60,244 nt of DNA from Gammaproteobacteria bacterium (GCA_022822625.1 JAJEAV010000009.1:1-60244), one strand, 5' to 3'; positions 11,328 to 21,491 are shown, counted from the stretch's first letter. Numbers and translations are program-made. Notes: generated by a model from the letters alone, not told the origin.

Positions 11328-14300
11328 TCAGCCTGCAGCCATTTCGACAGCCCGGCCGACGTCAACAGAGACAATCCTTGACACACCCGACTCCTCCATT
11401 GTAACACCCAGCAGCCGGTCCATTGCTTCCATGGTAATTTTATTATGCGTGATTACGATCAACTGGCTATTGTCGGACAGTTTTTGCAGGGTTTCGCAAT
11501 AACGGCTGACGTTCGCATCATCCAAGGGAGCGTCGACCTCATCCAGCATACAGAAAGGGGCTGGATTCAATTCAAACAAGGCGAACAGCAGGGCAACAGC
11601 CGTAAGTGCCTTCTCGCCCCCTGAAAGCAGGTGAATATGGCTATTGCGCTTGCCGGGCGGTCTTGCCATAACGGTTATGCCAGCGGTTAATAAGTCATCT
11701 GCAACCAATAGCAGCTCGGCCTTGCCCCCGCCAAACAATTCCGGAAAAAAGCGGTTAAATCCCATATTCACCTTGTCGAAGGTTTCCTTAAAGCGGGCGC
11801 GAGATTCCTGGTCAATCTTCCTGATTACACTCTCCAGTGTGGAAAGGGCCTCAGTCAAGTCGGCATGCTGGCTGTTCAGATAGGTTTCCCGTTCGCTGAG
11901 TTCCTCGAATTCCTGGATGGCCACAAGGTTGACCGGACCTATCTTTTCCACTTTCGCGCTGATCTTGTCCAATCTATCCTTCCACTCTTCAATGCTGGCA
12001 TCTTCAGCCAGGCTTGATCTGATCTGGTCAATTGAGAAATCATTCTCCTGCATTGCCTGAACATGCTGATCATGGAGTACACGGACTTCCTGTTTCCTCA
12101 TATCCTGTTGAGTCAGGGCCTCTCGGCAATTCTCTACACGGATGTTGATCTGCTTCTGCTGGCCCTGTGCTGTAGAGAGTTTTCTGTCAATGCCGGAAAT
12201 ATGGTTTTTTGATTCGGCCAGATTTTTTCCTGAAATGGCTTTCCGCTCCAGTAATTTCTCCAGCGCCTTCTGCAGTTGCTCGGTCCGGGTCTTGCGGGTG
12301 GCTTCCGCAAAGGCTAGTTCATCAAGTCGATCAAGTGCGTATTCATGGTCCTTGTTCAGTCTTTCCAGGCGCTCATCCGTAGTGCTCAATGCCGAGGTCA
12401 ATTGCTGTGACTTGAGCCGGGCTTCATGAAATTCTTCCCGCGCTCGATTCAGTTCAGAGAGCTTGTTCGAAGCAATCTCGTCCAGACTCCTGTTTTTTCC
12501 AAGCATTGCCTGTTGCTGGTTTCTCATATCTTCAACATTGCTCAGCGAATCCTTCAGTGACTGCCGGGCTTGTTGGAGTTCTTCTCCGGATACTGCAATC
12601 TTCTCGGCAAGCTGTTGTTTGCGATCCTCGAGCACTTGTATGCGATTCAAGGATTCCTGCCATGCTGTTTCTTCTCTTCCGATCTGACCGTGTAATTCGG
12701 AACTGCCGGAGCGCAACTCGGCAAGTTTGGTGCGATGTGCGTGCACATCCTCATCTTGGTACTGTCGATGTTCTTGAAGTTCTGCTATCTTTAACTGGGC
12801 CATATTGATCTGTTCATCAATTTGCCGGATTCTGGTACGTAGTTGGGATAACTCCTCACGCCGAACCAGCATGCCGGTTTTCTGCTGGTCTGACTTGGAA
12901 AAACTGACCCAGTTTACGCCCACCAGAGTGCCATCACGGGTTACGAATATTTCCCGACCCTTCAACTCCTCTCTGCGCGCTAACGCATCTTCAATCGACA
13001 TTGCTGTCCGAACCCCATCCAGCAAGCCCCGAAGTAACTCCTTGCCCTGGTCAACCCGTTCGATCAGGTCATCCGGTTGAGGGGGGGCTGGGTGCTTGTT
13101 TGCGGGAGCATTCAGGATCAAGGATAAATTCGCATCGGGTCTTTGCTTCACGAATTCACCGGTGACCGTATCGACGTACATCGCAGACAGCAAATCACCG
13201 AGAACTCGGTCCGCTGCATGTTCCCAGCCGTCTTCAATGGACAGAATTTCGAATAGTTTCTTGCAGTTCTCGATCTCCATTGAATCCATCCATCCCTGGA
13301 TTGCCTTGTCATCTTTTACGAAAAAGGCCGCCTGGATTTCTTCGAGTGATTGCACTCTGGAGTTCAATTCATGATTTTGGTTCGTATACTGGCTGAGCTC
13401 GTCCCGCCCGGCCTCAATATCCTTGATAATTCGGTTCAGTTCTGCTTCGCTTTGATGGAGACCGGACTCGCACTCCTGACAAGTGTTTTCATGGTCACTC
13501 AGTTTTTTCCTGAGAATCGCCAGGTTTCCATCGCTCAGCTGATTCGTTGTTTCTTCAATGGAGGTTTCAATGGAACACTGCTCGTTACTCAACTCGGTTA
13601 TACGATTCTCCAGATATTCAATTCTGGACTGATGGATCTGGGCCTCTTGTCTTGGCGCATATTGTTTTTCGTTGAATTCATGGACTTTTGCAGCCCATTC
13701 GCGTAAATCCTGATCTGCCTGATCGTATTCGGCTTGAATCCTGTCTAATTGCGATGCCTTTTTCTCCAGAGACGGTTGCAGTGCTGACTGGCTTTCCTGA
13801 ATCTCCTTGCGCTTTTGATTCATCTGCTCGAGCTGTTTGGAGCGTTCGATTTGCCCTGTTTCGATTTGCTGGATCTCGGAAGTGTTGGTAGTCTTGTTTT
13901 GTTCCAGAAATTCGAGTTTTTGTTCGGCTTCTGCGATTTCAGCACTGAGCGGGTAGTATTCTTCCTGAAGGGATTCATACATTTCGCGAGATTCCGCCTG
14001 GTGTTCCTGTAGTTTGGTGACTTCTGCCTCGACCTTGCGTAACTCGGCCATTTCCGATTCCAGTAGATTACGCTTGCTCTCGCTGGAACGGGTTTCCGAC
14101 AATAGCTGGTTTTCGAGTTGTATTAGCTGGAGAACATTGTACTGACCTGCTACTTCGCGTTCTTCGCTTTTGAGGTTCTTGAACCGCCTGGCCTGGGCCG
14201 ATTGGCGTTTTAGTCGATGTAGCTGCCTGGATATTTCCTGGCGAACATCATCGACTCGTTCAAGATTGGTACGGGTATGTTCAATCCGATTTTCGGTTTC

Positions 14301-14834
14301 CCGGCGTTTTTCCTTGTATTTTGATATGCCGGCGGCATCCTCGATGAATGCGCGTATTTCCTCTGGTTTTGCTTCAACGATCCGGCTGACCATGCCCTGC
14401 TCAATAACCGAATAGGAGCGGGGTCCGAGGCCAGTGCCCCTGAACAAATCCATGACATCCTTGCGTCGGGATTTAATATTGTTGATCAGGTAGTCGGAAG
14501 TACCGTCTCGGGTCAATATTCGCTTGACGGAGATTTCCGAGAAACTGGCAAATTTCCCCGGTGACCTGCCATCGCTGTTATCCAGGACCAGTTCGACCGA
14601 TGCCTTGCTGATTGGTTTTCTGGACGTTGAGCCGTTGAAGATGACATCAGACATACTGTCCCCTCGCAGAAGCCTTGCCGAGGTTTCACCCATTACCCAA
14701 CGCACAGCATCGATTACATTGGACTTTCCGCACCCATTGGGACCCACGACACCTACCAGATGTTCTGGAAGTCGGATATCAGTGAGATCTACAAACGACT
14801 TGAAACCGGCGATCAGGATTTTCTTCAGTCGCAT
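11328..14834 (-). CDS. smc: Chromosome segregation protein SMC
   Basis: ATPase of the bacterial condensin that organises and segregates the chromosome. It is 1168 residues, the full family length. The N-terminal head has Walker A VVGPNGCGKSNVIDAVRWVM (about residues 28-47). Two long coiled-coil arms (about 170-510 and 660-990) flank a hinge (about 520-650, with GWEHAADRVLGDLLSAMYVD). The C-terminal head has the signature HLLSGGEKALTAVALLFAL and Walker B FCMLDEVDAPLDD. It is the first gene of the smc-zipA-ligA run on the minus strand, 146 bases before zipA. Partners ScpA and ScpB are not in the window. Confidence 0.97.
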   Translation of the reverse strand: MRLKKILIAGFKSFVDLTDIRLPEHLVGVVGPNGCGKSNVIDAVRWVMGETSARLLRGDSMSDVIFNGSTSRKPISKASVELVLDNSDGRSPGKFASFSEISVKRILTRDGTSDYLINNIKSRRKDVMDLFRGTGLGPRSYSVIEQGMVSRIVEAKPEEIRAFIEDAAGISKYKEKRRETENRIEHTRTNLERVDDVRQEISRQLHRLKRQSAQARRFKNLKSEEREVAGQYNVLQLIQLENQLLSETRSSESKRNLLESEMAELRKVEAEVTKLQEHQAESREMYESLQEEYYPLSAEIAEAEQKLEFLEQNKTTNTSEIQQIETGQIERSKQLEQMNQKRKEIQESQSALQPSLEKKASQLDRIQAEYDQADQDLREWAAKVHEFNEKQYAPRQEAQIHQSRIEYLENRITELSNEQCSIETSIEETTNQLSDGNLAILRKKLSDHENTCQECESGLHQSEAELNRIIKDIEAGRDELSQYTNQNHELNSRVQSLEEIQAAFFVKDDKAIQGWMDSMEIENCKKLFEILSIEDGWEHAADRVLGDLLSAMYVDTVTGEFVKQRPDANLSLILNAPANKHPAPPQPDDLIERVDQGKELLRGLLDGVRTAMSIEDALARREELKGREIFVTRDGTLVGVNWVSFSKSDQQKTGMLVRREELSQLRTRIRQIDEQINMAQLKIAELQEHRQYQDEDVHAHRTKLAELRSGSSELHGQIGREETAWQESLNRIQVLEDRKQQLAEKIAVSGEELQQARQSLKDSLSNVEDMRNQQQAMLGKNRSLDEIASNKLSELNRAREEFHEARLKSQQLTSALSTTDERLERLNKDHEYALDRLDELAFAEATRKTRTEQLQKALEKLLERKAISGKNLAESKNHISGIDRKLSTAQGQQKQINIRVENCREALTQQDMRKQEVRVLHDQHVQAMQENDFSIDQIRSSLAEDASIEEWKDRLDKISAKVEKIGPVNLVAIQEFEELSERETYLNSQHADLTEALSTLESVIRKIDQESRARFKETFDKVNMGFNRFFPELFGGGKAELLLVADDLLTAGITVMARPPGKRNSHIHLLSGGEKALTAVALLFALFELNPAPFCMLDEVDAPLDDANVSRYCETLQKLSDNSQLIVITHNKITMEAMDRLLGVTMEESGVSRIVSVDVGRAVEMAAG

Positions 14835-15191
14835 GGAATGATCAATTTCCTATTGATGAATTCGGGGATTACTGGCTTATATCTGTCCATTGATAATGAA
14901 GGCGTCAATTTTGAATTTTCGAATTGCATGCCTGAATTATACTTAATCTCGGCTGGCCAAATGGGCCTGTATGATGCCGGTCAGTCGAGATTGTCACTGC
15001 CATGGAGACGAAATGACAGTTTCGATTCTCTGGCTTGACGGTTATCTCTTCAGACTGGAACCGGGAGTGGAATTAGGGGCCGAATGATTCGGAATATTTT
15101 CAGTTGACTCTCCGCTCGATGGTCTCCGAATATTCCAACGCCAGCTACGTATTCCGAAAATACGACTTTTGTAAAGTGGCGACAATCATTT
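14835..15191. other. Intergenic region upstream of smc
   Basis: About 360 bases with no supported gene. The smc promoter must lie here. A TTGACG (minus strand) with an A/T-rich stretch about 18 bases downstream lies near 14880-14910, but the spacing does not give a clean sigma-70 match. Its far end abuts the insertion element. Confidence 0.4.
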
Positions 15192-15591
15192 AGCAATTCT
15201 AATTATGGAAAGTATTTCCCGGTTGTTGTCTGTATCCATGCGGATGCTGTTGACTTTCGAGTAGTCGCCGTTCCGGGCAACCCCTCCCATCAGGTTGAGG
15301 TCGCAGGCGCTGTGCAGTGCGAACGCGAGCAGGTTGAGGGTCAGCAGTACGTTCGACAATCCCTGCTGGCCATGTCCGAAGTCGTGTTCGACAGGGTAGC
15401 CCTGGTTCCTGAGCAGGTTGAAGGTCTCGTTCTTGATCTTCCAGCGGGCGCGTCCACACCAGTTCCTCGATATTGTCGGCATCGGGCTTCCGTGAGGTGA
15501 TGAAGCGGAAGCAGGCGGTGGGGCGGGATTGTCCGAGGTTGCGGAAGACCCTGCGCATGCGGCCGATCAGGTCGTCAACCAGAGGCTTCAT
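15186..15591 (-). pseudogene. Transposase remnant (DDE type), frameshifted and internally deleted
   Basis: Two overlapping minus-strand frames together give a typical transposase C-terminus. One frame (from 15591) supplies ACFRFITSRKPDADNIEELV. After a frameshift near 15455 the other (ending 15186) supplies GRARWKIKNETFNLLRNQGY, then EHDFGHGQQGLSNVLLTLN and LLAFALHSACDL. In the related transposases known to me this block usually reads RWKIENETFN; here the E of RWxIE is K, a further sign of decay. The N-terminal segment (MKPLVDDLIGRMRRV) joins almost directly to the C-terminal block, so the catalytic middle is missing. It cannot make an active enzyme and could move only in trans. Confidence 0.82.
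15192..15237. repeat. Left terminal inverted repeat of the IS
   Basis: 46 bases matching the reverse complement of 15718-15763 with two mismatches (A/G at position 14, G/A at position 21). The outer 16 bases (AGCAATTCTAATTATG) are identical to the left end of the element at 38616. Confidence 0.9.
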
Positions 15592-15717
15592 GAGTCCCGG
15601 CCTCGACTACCATGATCCCGGCAAGGACCGCCAGACGGGTTCCGATTGCCGGACCGACAGACCACGAACCGCTTTTCATGCCCGAACACGAAAATAAGAC
15701 ATCACCGCAAGACAACA

Positions 15718-15763
15718 GGATACAGACAACAACCGGGAAATATTTTCCACAATTAGAATTGCT
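15718..15763. repeat. Right terminal inverted repeat of the IS
   Basis: Mirror copy of 15192-15237. The match ends abruptly after TGTATCC on each side, which marks the inner boundary of the repeat. Confidence 0.9.
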
Positions 15764-15860
15764 GGCTTCACTGATGTTTACGCAAGGATGTCGGTCTTTC
15801 GTTCTACGATATTCCCGAATCAGGCGGCTGTACGAAAATACCCAAATGCTGGTGAAAGAT

Positions 15861-15936
15861 TGGTGGGGTGCACAGGGATCGAACCTGTGACCCGCTGATT
15901 AAAAGTCAGCTGCTCTACCTACTGAGCTAGCACCCC
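15861..15936 (-). tRNA. tRNA-Lys (anticodon UUU), CCA encoded
   Basis: On the minus strand the sequence folds as a complete 76-nt cloverleaf. The acceptor is GGGGTGC pairing with GCACCCC, then A and an encoded CCA. The D arm has AGCTCAGTAGGTAGAGC, the anticodon stem-loop is GCTGACTTTTAATCAGC with anticodon TTT, and the T loop is GGTTCGATCC. The body closely matches E. coli tRNA-Lys. The IS remnant lies 97 bases downstream of its 3' end. Confidence 0.97.
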
Positions 15937-16468
15937 CATATTCGGATTTTTCCTTTCGCCAGCAATGTTTCTAACGCGTTTGAAAACCGATTGATGTTTC
16001 CTCTGATCATCTTGCAGGAAACCGGATTATACCCAAAGTCTGTTGAAATAAAAGAAAAGGAATGGCTCTTGATCAAGTTCTAGGAAACATTCGAGGGGCC
16101 CCAATGCCAAAAAGATAGAACAGCCGAACTGACTTCCACGAGAGGGAAATATCGATCATGGAACTCAAATTGGATGAACGAGTACAAAATCCGACTTGCT
16201 CGGACTTTTCTCGTAAATACAAGAATACTTTCTCGACCCTTCGAGAATCAACAGGCTATGAAGAAGTCATGGTTCATGAGTTCGGGTAGTCGAAACTGAT
16301 ACTAACCCTGCATACTCAGTTTCCGGGGTTTTACTGTCAGGCAGATGTTGCGCGAGTGCGGACATGTATAATTGGCAGTATGGGCTCTGCAAAAGTCTGT
16401 CATGAAAACATTGTCATCTGTCTGACGAGTGCGAGCCAGCCGCTTGATATCCATAGTAATACTCGATT
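15937..16468. other. Intergenic region between tRNA-Lys and pckA
   Basis: About 530 bases without a supported gene. A perfect -10 box TATAAT on the minus strand (16026-16031) lies about 90 bases upstream of tRNA-Lys, with no good -35. On the plus strand TATAAT at 16367-16372 lies about 97 bases before pckA, also without a clear -35. Nothing else is recognised. Confidence 0.45.
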
Positions 16469-18151
16469 ATGCATAAACAAATTGATCTCTCCTGTTACGA
16501 GATAGAGAATACGACAGAAATCATCTACAACCCGAGCTATGAGCAATTGTTCGAGGAGGAAACTCGGCCAGATCTCAACTCTTTTGAAAAAGGAACCCTG
16601 ACCAGCAGCAATGCGGTCAGTGTTCATACTGGCAAATTCACCGGCCGCTCGCCCAAAGACAAGTATATTGTCCGAGATGACATCACACGCGATACATTCT
16701 GGTGGTCGGATCAAGGCAGGAATGATAACAAACCCCTCGATCAGGAAAACTGGAATCGCCTGAAAACGCTGGTCGGGCGACAACTTTCATCGAAACGCCT
16801 ATTCATCGTCGATGGGTTTTGCGGAGCCAATCCCAATACCCGACTGGCGGTTCGGTTTATTATGGAAGTCGCATGGCAGGCACACTTTGTGAAGAACATG
16901 TTCATCCGTCCAAACGATGAAGAGATCGAGAATTTCAAACCGGATTTCACGGTATTGAACGGTGCCAAATGCACCAACCCTGACTGGCAGGAAATGGGCA
17001 TGAATTCAGAAAACTTCGTCGTTTTCAATCTAACCGAAAAAATGCAGTTGATCGGAGGAACCTGGTACGGAGGCGAGATGAAAAAGGGCATGTTTTCGAT
17101 GATGAACTATTTCCTGCCACTGCGGGGCATCGCATCCATGCATTGTTCGGCAAATGCTTCAAAAACCGGTGAAACTGCAATCTTTTTCGGATTGTCTGGC
17201 ACGGGCAAGACCACCCTTTCCGCCGATCCGAACCGGCGCCTGATCGGTGATGACGAACATGGCTGGGATGACGAAGGCATCTTCAATTTCGAGGGCGGTT
17301 GCTATGCAAAGACCATCGGTCTGAATAAAGAGGATGAGCCAGATATCTTCAATGCAGTACGGAGGGATGCCCTGCTCGAGAACGTAACAGTTCGCAGTGA
17401 TGGCAACATCGATTACCATAATGACTCCATTACCCTGAATTCCCGGGTTTCCTACCCGATCTACCATATCGACAATATCGTGCGACCTGTGTCAAAAGGG
17501 GGTCATGCGAGTCAGGTTATCTTTCTGTCTGCAGATGCGTTTGGAGTGTTACCCCCAGTCGCAAAATTGACACAAGAGCAGACCAAATATCATTTTCTTT
17601 CCGGATTTACTGCAAAACTGGCCGGCACCGAACTGGGTATTGATGAGCCAGTTCCGACATTTTCGGCCTGTTTCGGTTCGGCATTCCTCAGTCTGCATCC
17701 AATCCGCTATGCTCAGGAGCTGGTTCGCAAGATGGAGGCCAACGGGGCAACTGCGTATCTGGTAAACACCGGTTGGAACGGAACGGGTGAACGTATTTCC
17801 ATAAAGGCCACACGCCGCATCGTTTCAGCCATAGTGGAGGGTGAAATCGACACCATGCAGACTTCAGTTCTGCCGATCTTTAATTTGGCAGTTCCCGATC
17901 GTATTGAAGGTGTAGACCCTATCATGCTGGATCCCAGGAATACCTATTCAAACTCCGCAGAGTGGACTCGGAAAGCCGAACATCTGGCCAGTCTGTTCAT
18001 TGAGAACTTCAGGAAATATACGGACTTGCCCGAAACCCGGAAACTGGTCGATCATGGGCCGCAACTGTCCCAATTGAGGCGGAGTACGAAACAGGACCAC
18101 CAGGGAAAACCACAGGACTCCTGCGAAATGAACGTTCGAAACTGGCAGTAA
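16469..18151 (+). CDS. pckA: Phosphoenolpyruvate carboxykinase (ATP)
   Basis: Converts oxaloacetate and ATP to phosphoenolpyruvate, CO2 and ADP, the entry step of gluconeogenesis. The 560 residues include [21 protein letters not shown] (oxaloacetate-binding region, about 50-70), [18 protein letters not shown], the P-loop [20 protein letters not shown] (about 238-257) and the metal-binding [17 protein letters not shown]. This identifies the ATP-dependent class and not the GTP enzyme. The C-terminus carries about 20 polar residues beyond the usual end ([20 protein letters not shown]), of unknown meaning. It stands alone between tRNA-Lys and a methyltransferase gene. Confidence 0.96.
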   Translation: MHKQIDLSCYEIENTTEIIYNPSYEQLFEEETRPDLNSFEKGTLTSSNAVSVHTGKFTGRSPKDKYIVRDDITRDTFWWSDQGRNDNKPLDQENWNRLKTLVGRQLSSKRLFIVDGFCGANPNTRLAVRFIMEVAWQAHFVKNMFIRPNDEEIENFKPDFTVLNGAKCTNPDWQEMGMNSENFVVFNLTEKMQLIGGTWYGGEMKKGMFSMMNYFLPLRGIASMHCSANASKTGETAIFFGLSGTGKTTLSADPNRRLIGDDEHGWDDEGIFNFEGGCYAKTIGLNKEDEPDIFNAVRRDALLENVTVRSDGNIDYHNDSITLNSRVSYPIYHIDNIVRPVSKGGHASQVIFLSADAFGVLPPVAKLTQEQTKYHFLSGFTAKLAGTELGIDEPVPTFSACFGSAFLSLHPIRYAQELVRKMEANGATAYLVNTGWNGTGERISIKATRRIVSAIVEGEIDTMQTSVLPIFNLAVPDRIEGVDPIMLDPRNTYSNSAEWTRKAEHLASLFIENFRKYTDLPETRKLVDHGPQLSQLRRSTKQDHQGKPQDSCEMNVRNWQ

Positions 18152-18472
18152 AGCATACTGACTCATGTCAGAGAGGGGTGCGAAAATCCTGGATTCCGTC
18201 CATCAATGATGCACATTACAGGGCCATGATTCCTGTCTCTACTAGTTCGAGAAGCTTGGTGTGGTGCTATAATGGAACTTGACCGCCTCGGTAGATGAAG
18301 CACTATGCCGCATCAATCGGGTTATAGTCATTACAACCCCTTGGTCAATCCAGGCTTGGTGGAACGACGAGGCACCACTTCAATCAGTGCAACTGAATCA
18401 CCGCTGAAACCCGGAGAATAAAAGGAGACAGTAATTCTGTCTGGAGAATATTCCAGCAGCACGTATTCAGAC
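18152..18472. other. Intergenic region between pckA and the methyltransferase gene
   Basis: About 320 bases. A 38-codon frame (18305-18421, beginning MPHQSGYSHY) is open but has no ribosome-binding site and no recognised relative. A short inverted repeat, AGACAG-N5-CTGTCT, lies about 35 bases before the next start. No clear promoter was found. Confidence 0.4.
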
Positions 18473-19105
18473 ATGTCGAACAAACAGCATAGGATTATTC
18501 AAGACGTCTACAATGCTGCGTCGAATGAACAGTCCGCACAGGCATATGATCGATGGGCACACCAGTATGAACAGGATGTTCTCTCCTGGGGGGCCAGGTT
18601 CCCGTTTGTGGCCGCCACCGTATTCGCACGCTTTGTCGGTCTGGAGCAGGGTCCAATACTGGATGCGGGTTGTGGCACTGGATTGCAGGGTGAATTGCTT
18701 CACCTGTGCGGATATTCCGACATCGTGGGAATAGACATGTCGGAAGGGATGCTGAGTGTGGCAAGGTCGAAAGGATTCTATTCCGGGCTCTACCCGATGA
18801 TACTTGGTCAAAAGCTGGACTTTGCTGATGATGCATTTGCCAATGCAATTACCACCGGAACCATTACCCCGGGTCATGCACCTCCCCATTCCTTTTTGGA
18901 GATCATCCGGGTAATCCGCAGCCATGGCAAGATCATTGCCAATATACGAACCGATGATGATGTTGATCCTTCTTATCCGGCGGCCTTGCGGGAATATGAA
19001 AGCGCCGGCTTGTGGAAGAAGATTTATGAATCGAAAGAATATCCGGCAATGCCGACAGGCGAGCCCGGGATTCTCACTACGGCCTATGTCTATGAAGTAT
19101 TGTAG
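18473..19105 (+). CDS. Class I SAM-dependent methyltransferase, substrate unknown
   Basis: 210 residues with a Rossmann-fold methyltransferase core: motif I ILDAGCGTGLQGELLHLCGY (about residues 63-82), the acidic residue ending strand 2 in DIVGIDMSEGMLSVARSKG, and motif IV-V around AITTGTITPGHAPPHSFLEI. The leading AAKxYDxWA-like helix (ASNEQSAQAYDRWAHQYEQD) resembles the WBSCR27/methyltransferase-27-like group. The substrate is unknown and the neighbours do not suggest one. It lies 52 bases before rsmG, so the two may be co-transcribed. Confidence 0.82.
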   Translation: MSNKQHRIIQDVYNAASNEQSAQAYDRWAHQYEQDVLSWGARFPFVAATVFARFVGLEQGPILDAGCGTGLQGELLHLCGYSDIVGIDMSEGMLSVARSKGFYSGLYPMILGQKLDFADDAFANAITTGTITPGHAPPHSFLEIIRVIRSHGKIIANIRTDDDVDPSYPAALREYESAGLWKKIYESKEYPAMPTGEPGILTTAYVYEVL

Positions 19106-19157
19106 GAGTGTTCCCGTCACTCTCGCCAAGTTTCATTGAGTTCCGGTTTATTGATGG

Positions 19158-19796
19158 ATGGAATCAGGCAGGCTGTCAGCGTCTTGGTTGCTCTTTGAAG
19201 GGTGTAGTCGACTCGGCCTTGAACTGTCAAAACAGCAGTTGCGGACACTTGAAATGCATATGGAGCATGTCACTAGGTGGAATCAACGAGTTAATTTGAC
19301 ATCGATACTCGATACTGAACAAATGATAACCCGGCATATTCTCGACTCCCTTGCTATTTTTCCTTATATCCGAGGAGCGCGATTGCTGGACATCGGAAGT
19401 GGAGGCGGTTTCCCCGGTTTACCTATTGCAATAACACGTCCCGATATTCAAACCGTACTTCTAGACAGCAGCAAGAAGAAGACTGAGTTTCTTGGCCATG
19501 TCATATCCCAGCTGGGATTGAGTAATGTCAGCGTTATCCACGAGAAAGTCGAGAACTACCGTCCAGCCCAGCCTTTTCATACCTTGATGGCACGGGCATT
19601 TGGTCCCATTGAGCGGGTTCTTGGACAAGTTCGACCTCTCTCTCAGCCCGGCAACCGGCTTCTGATGATGAAGGGGAAAAACCCTGAATTTGAAATTCGC
19701 AACCTGATTCGTGAAGGGATTCATGAGCTATCCATTGTAGAATTACAAGTCCCATATTTGGACGCAAATCGAAATCTGGTCGTCATAGAGTTTTGA
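19158..19796 (+). CDS. rsmG: 16S rRNA (guanine-527-N7) methyltransferase
   Basis: Methylates G527 of 16S rRNA using S-adenosylmethionine. The 212 residues contain RWNQRVNLTSILDTEQMITR followed by HILDSLAI, the SAM site ARLLDIGSGGGFPGLPIAI (about residues 73-91) and LLDSSKKKTEFLGHV. All are hallmarks of RsmG (GidB). The gene comes directly before parA-parB, the usual gammaproteobacterial arrangement; the commonly preceding mnmG (gidA) is absent. The stop (19794-19796) is 2 bases from the parA ATG. Confidence 0.95.
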   Translation: MESGRLSASWLLFEGCSRLGLELSKQQLRTLEMHMEHVTRWNQRVNLTSILDTEQMITRHILDSLAIFPYIRGARLLDIGSGGGFPGLPIAITRPDIQTVLLDSSKKKTEFLGHVISQLGLSNVSVIHEKVENYRPAQPFHTLMARAFGPIERVLGQVRPLSQPGNRLLMMKGKNPEFEIRNLIREGIHELSIVELQVPYLDANRNLVVIEF

Positions 19797-19798
19797 AT

Positions 19799-20599
19799 AT
19801 GCATCGAACCATTGCCATTACCAACCAGAAAGGTGGTGTGGGAAAAACCACGACCGCAGTCAATCTTGCATCCACGCTAACCCATGCGGGTTACAGAGTG
19901 TTACTCGTTGACATGGATCCGCAGGGCGATGCTTCCGGTGGTAGTGGAATTATCATTAACCACCTTGAGACAAGCATCTATCAGGTATTGCTGGGCATGG
20001 CGGAAATCAGAGATGTGTTATGTCAAACTGATCATGGTTTCCATGTCGCACCATCCCATCTTGATCTGGCGGGGGCTCAGGTCGAATTGGGTGCGTTTTC
20101 GGATAAGGAATTTCGGCTGAAGCATGTCCTGGGAAAAATCGACTCGGACTATGACTTCACCCTCATTGACTGTGCGCCGACCTTGAATATTTTAACTGTC
20201 AATGCACTGGTCGCCGCTAATGAAGTGCTGGTACCGGTGCAGTGCGAATATTTGGCGCTGAAGGGTCTGTCAGACCTGATCAAGACGATCGAACTGGTTT
20301 GCGGGAAGTTGAATCCGGATTTGAAAATCGCGGGTCTGGTTCGAACCATGTATGATGTCCGTAACCGGCTTTCAATCGAGGCTTCAGAACAGCTTGACGA
20401 GCATTTTTCGGAAAACTTGTACAGGACCATAATCCCGAGAAACGTGCGGCTGGCTGAAGCACCAAGCTATGGGCAGCCGATTCTGGAGTATGACCGAAAG
20501 TGTTCAGGCTCAAAAGCCTATGTGGCATTGACCAGCGAGGTATTGAGAAAATCTCCCCAAATGATCGTCGGAGTACATGGAGGCGTAGCTGATGGCTGA
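19799..20599 (+). CDS. parA: Chromosome partitioning ATPase ParA (Soj)
   Basis: Deviant Walker-type ATPase that, with ParB and parS sites, moves newly replicated origins. The deviant P-loop KGGVGKTTTAVNLASTL lies near residue 10, followed by VDMDPQGDAS and the Walker B-like FTLIDCAPTLNILTVNAL. An in-frame TTG at 19793 would add two residues; the ATG at 19799, giving MHRTIAITNQKGG, fits the family start and follows the rsmG stop. At 266 residues it is standard chromosomal ParA size. It overlaps parB by 8 bases. Confidence 0.95.
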   Translation: MHRTIAITNQKGGVGKTTTAVNLASTLTHAGYRVLLVDMDPQGDASGGSGIIINHLETSIYQVLLGMAEIRDVLCQTDHGFHVAPSHLDLAGAQVELGAFSDKEFRLKHVLGKIDSDYDFTLIDCAPTLNILTVNALVAANEVLVPVQCEYLALKGLSDLIKTIELVCGKLNPDLKIAGLVRTMYDVRNRLSIEASEQLDEHFSENLYRTIIPRNVRLAEAPSYGQPILEYDRKCSGSKAYVALTSEVLRKSPQMIVGVHGGVADG

Positions 20600-21491
20600 G
20601 AAAAAAAGTCGCCTTGGACGAGGCCTGGGAGCCCTGCTTGACGATATCAAGACTACCACTCAGACTGTCGAAGATTCGAGAGACTTGCCGGATACCTCCA
20701 TCTCGAAGTCAGGCCATCTGAAAGAAATATCGATTACCCAACTTACCCAGGGCAAATACCAGCCACGAAAGAGCTTTGCCACCCGGGAACTCGAAGAATT
20801 AGCGGAATCGATTCGTGCACAGGGAATTCTGCAACCATTGCTGGTTCGTCAACTTTCGGACCGTGAATACGAAATAGTAGCCGGAGAACGACGCTGGAGA
20901 GGGGCGCAGCTTGCCGGACTTGATACGGTTCCGGTGGTTATCCGTCAGATTGATGATCAGGCCGCGATGGCGGCAGCACTGGTTGAAAACATCCAGCGTC
21001 AGGATCTCAATGTACTGGAAATGGCAAGAGGCTTTAAGCGCTTGCTGGACGAGTTCAAACTGACCCATGATGAGGTGGCCGGTGTTGTTGGATGTTCAAG
21101 ATCTCATGTCACCAACTTGACCAGGCTGCTCAATCTCGATAACAAGCCTTTGGAGCTTCTCCAGGAAGGCAGGCTGGAGATGGGTCATGCCCGAACCCTG
21201 TTGGCATTATCGGAGCCTCAGCAAAAGCAAGTGGCCCTGAAAGTTGTCAAGAAGGGACTGTCGGTCAGGCAAACGGAAGCCCTGGTCAAGCAGTTGTTGA
21301 AAACCGGCAATGACCAGGGAAAGCCAGACAGGAAACAGAAACTGAATCGGGATATTTTGAATACTGTGGAATCCCTGTCGACCAGGATTGGTGCCAGGGT
21401 CGATATCCAGCATGGCACGGACAAGGGTAAACTCATCATTCACTATCATTCTCTGGATGAACTGGATGGCATCATTGAGCGCATAAAATAA
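20592..21491 (+). CDS. parB: Chromosome partitioning protein ParB (Spo0J)
   Basis: CTPase/DNA-clamp protein that binds parS and loads onto origin-proximal DNA. The 299 residues open with LGRGLGALLDDI, the ParA-interacting segment. The ParB/Srx core includes QPRKSFATRELEELAESIRA and the CTP/arginine motif GERRWRGAQLAGL (about residues 97-109). The helix-turn-helix is HDEVAGVVGCSRSHVTNLTR. A C-terminal dimerisation domain ends the protein. I saw no canonical 16-bp parS palindrome in the window, though the nearest one may lie outside it. Confidence 0.95.
   Translation: MAEKKSRLGRGLGALLDDIKTTTQTVEDSRDLPDTSISKSGHLKEISITQLTQGKYQPRKSFATRELEELAESIRAQGILQPLLVRQLSDREYEIVAGERRWRGAQLAGLDTVPVVIRQIDDQAAMAAALVENIQRQDLNVLEMARGFKRLLDEFKLTHDEVAGVVGCSRSHVTNLTRLLNLDNKPLELLQEGRLEMGHARTLLALSEPQQKQVALKVVKKGLSVRQTEALVKQLLKTGNDQGKPDRKQKLNRDILNTVESLSTRIGARVDIQHGTDKGKLIIHYHSLDELDGIIERIK

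Larger units (their letters stand above)
15192..15763. mobile_element. Decayed insertion sequence with 46-bp terminal inverted repeats
   Basis: A 572-bp element bounded by near-identical inverted repeats (15192-15237 and 15718-15763, two mismatches in 46) that begin AGCAATTCTAATTRTGGAAA. Inside is a broken transposase on the minus strand. The element is too short for a working copy, and its transposase reading frame looks internally deleted. No target duplication is visible in the 11 bases flanking each end, although the related element at 38616 has a perfect 11-bp one, so one flank here was probably altered after insertion. It lies 97 bases from the 3' end of tRNA-Lys. The long duplication of its relative is compatible with an IS4-like family; that assignment is inference. 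Confidence 0.85.

Noticed and set aside
18305..18421. 38-codon frame between pckA and the methyltransferase gene
   Set aside because: No ribosome-binding site, no promoter and no resemblance to a known protein; likely chance.
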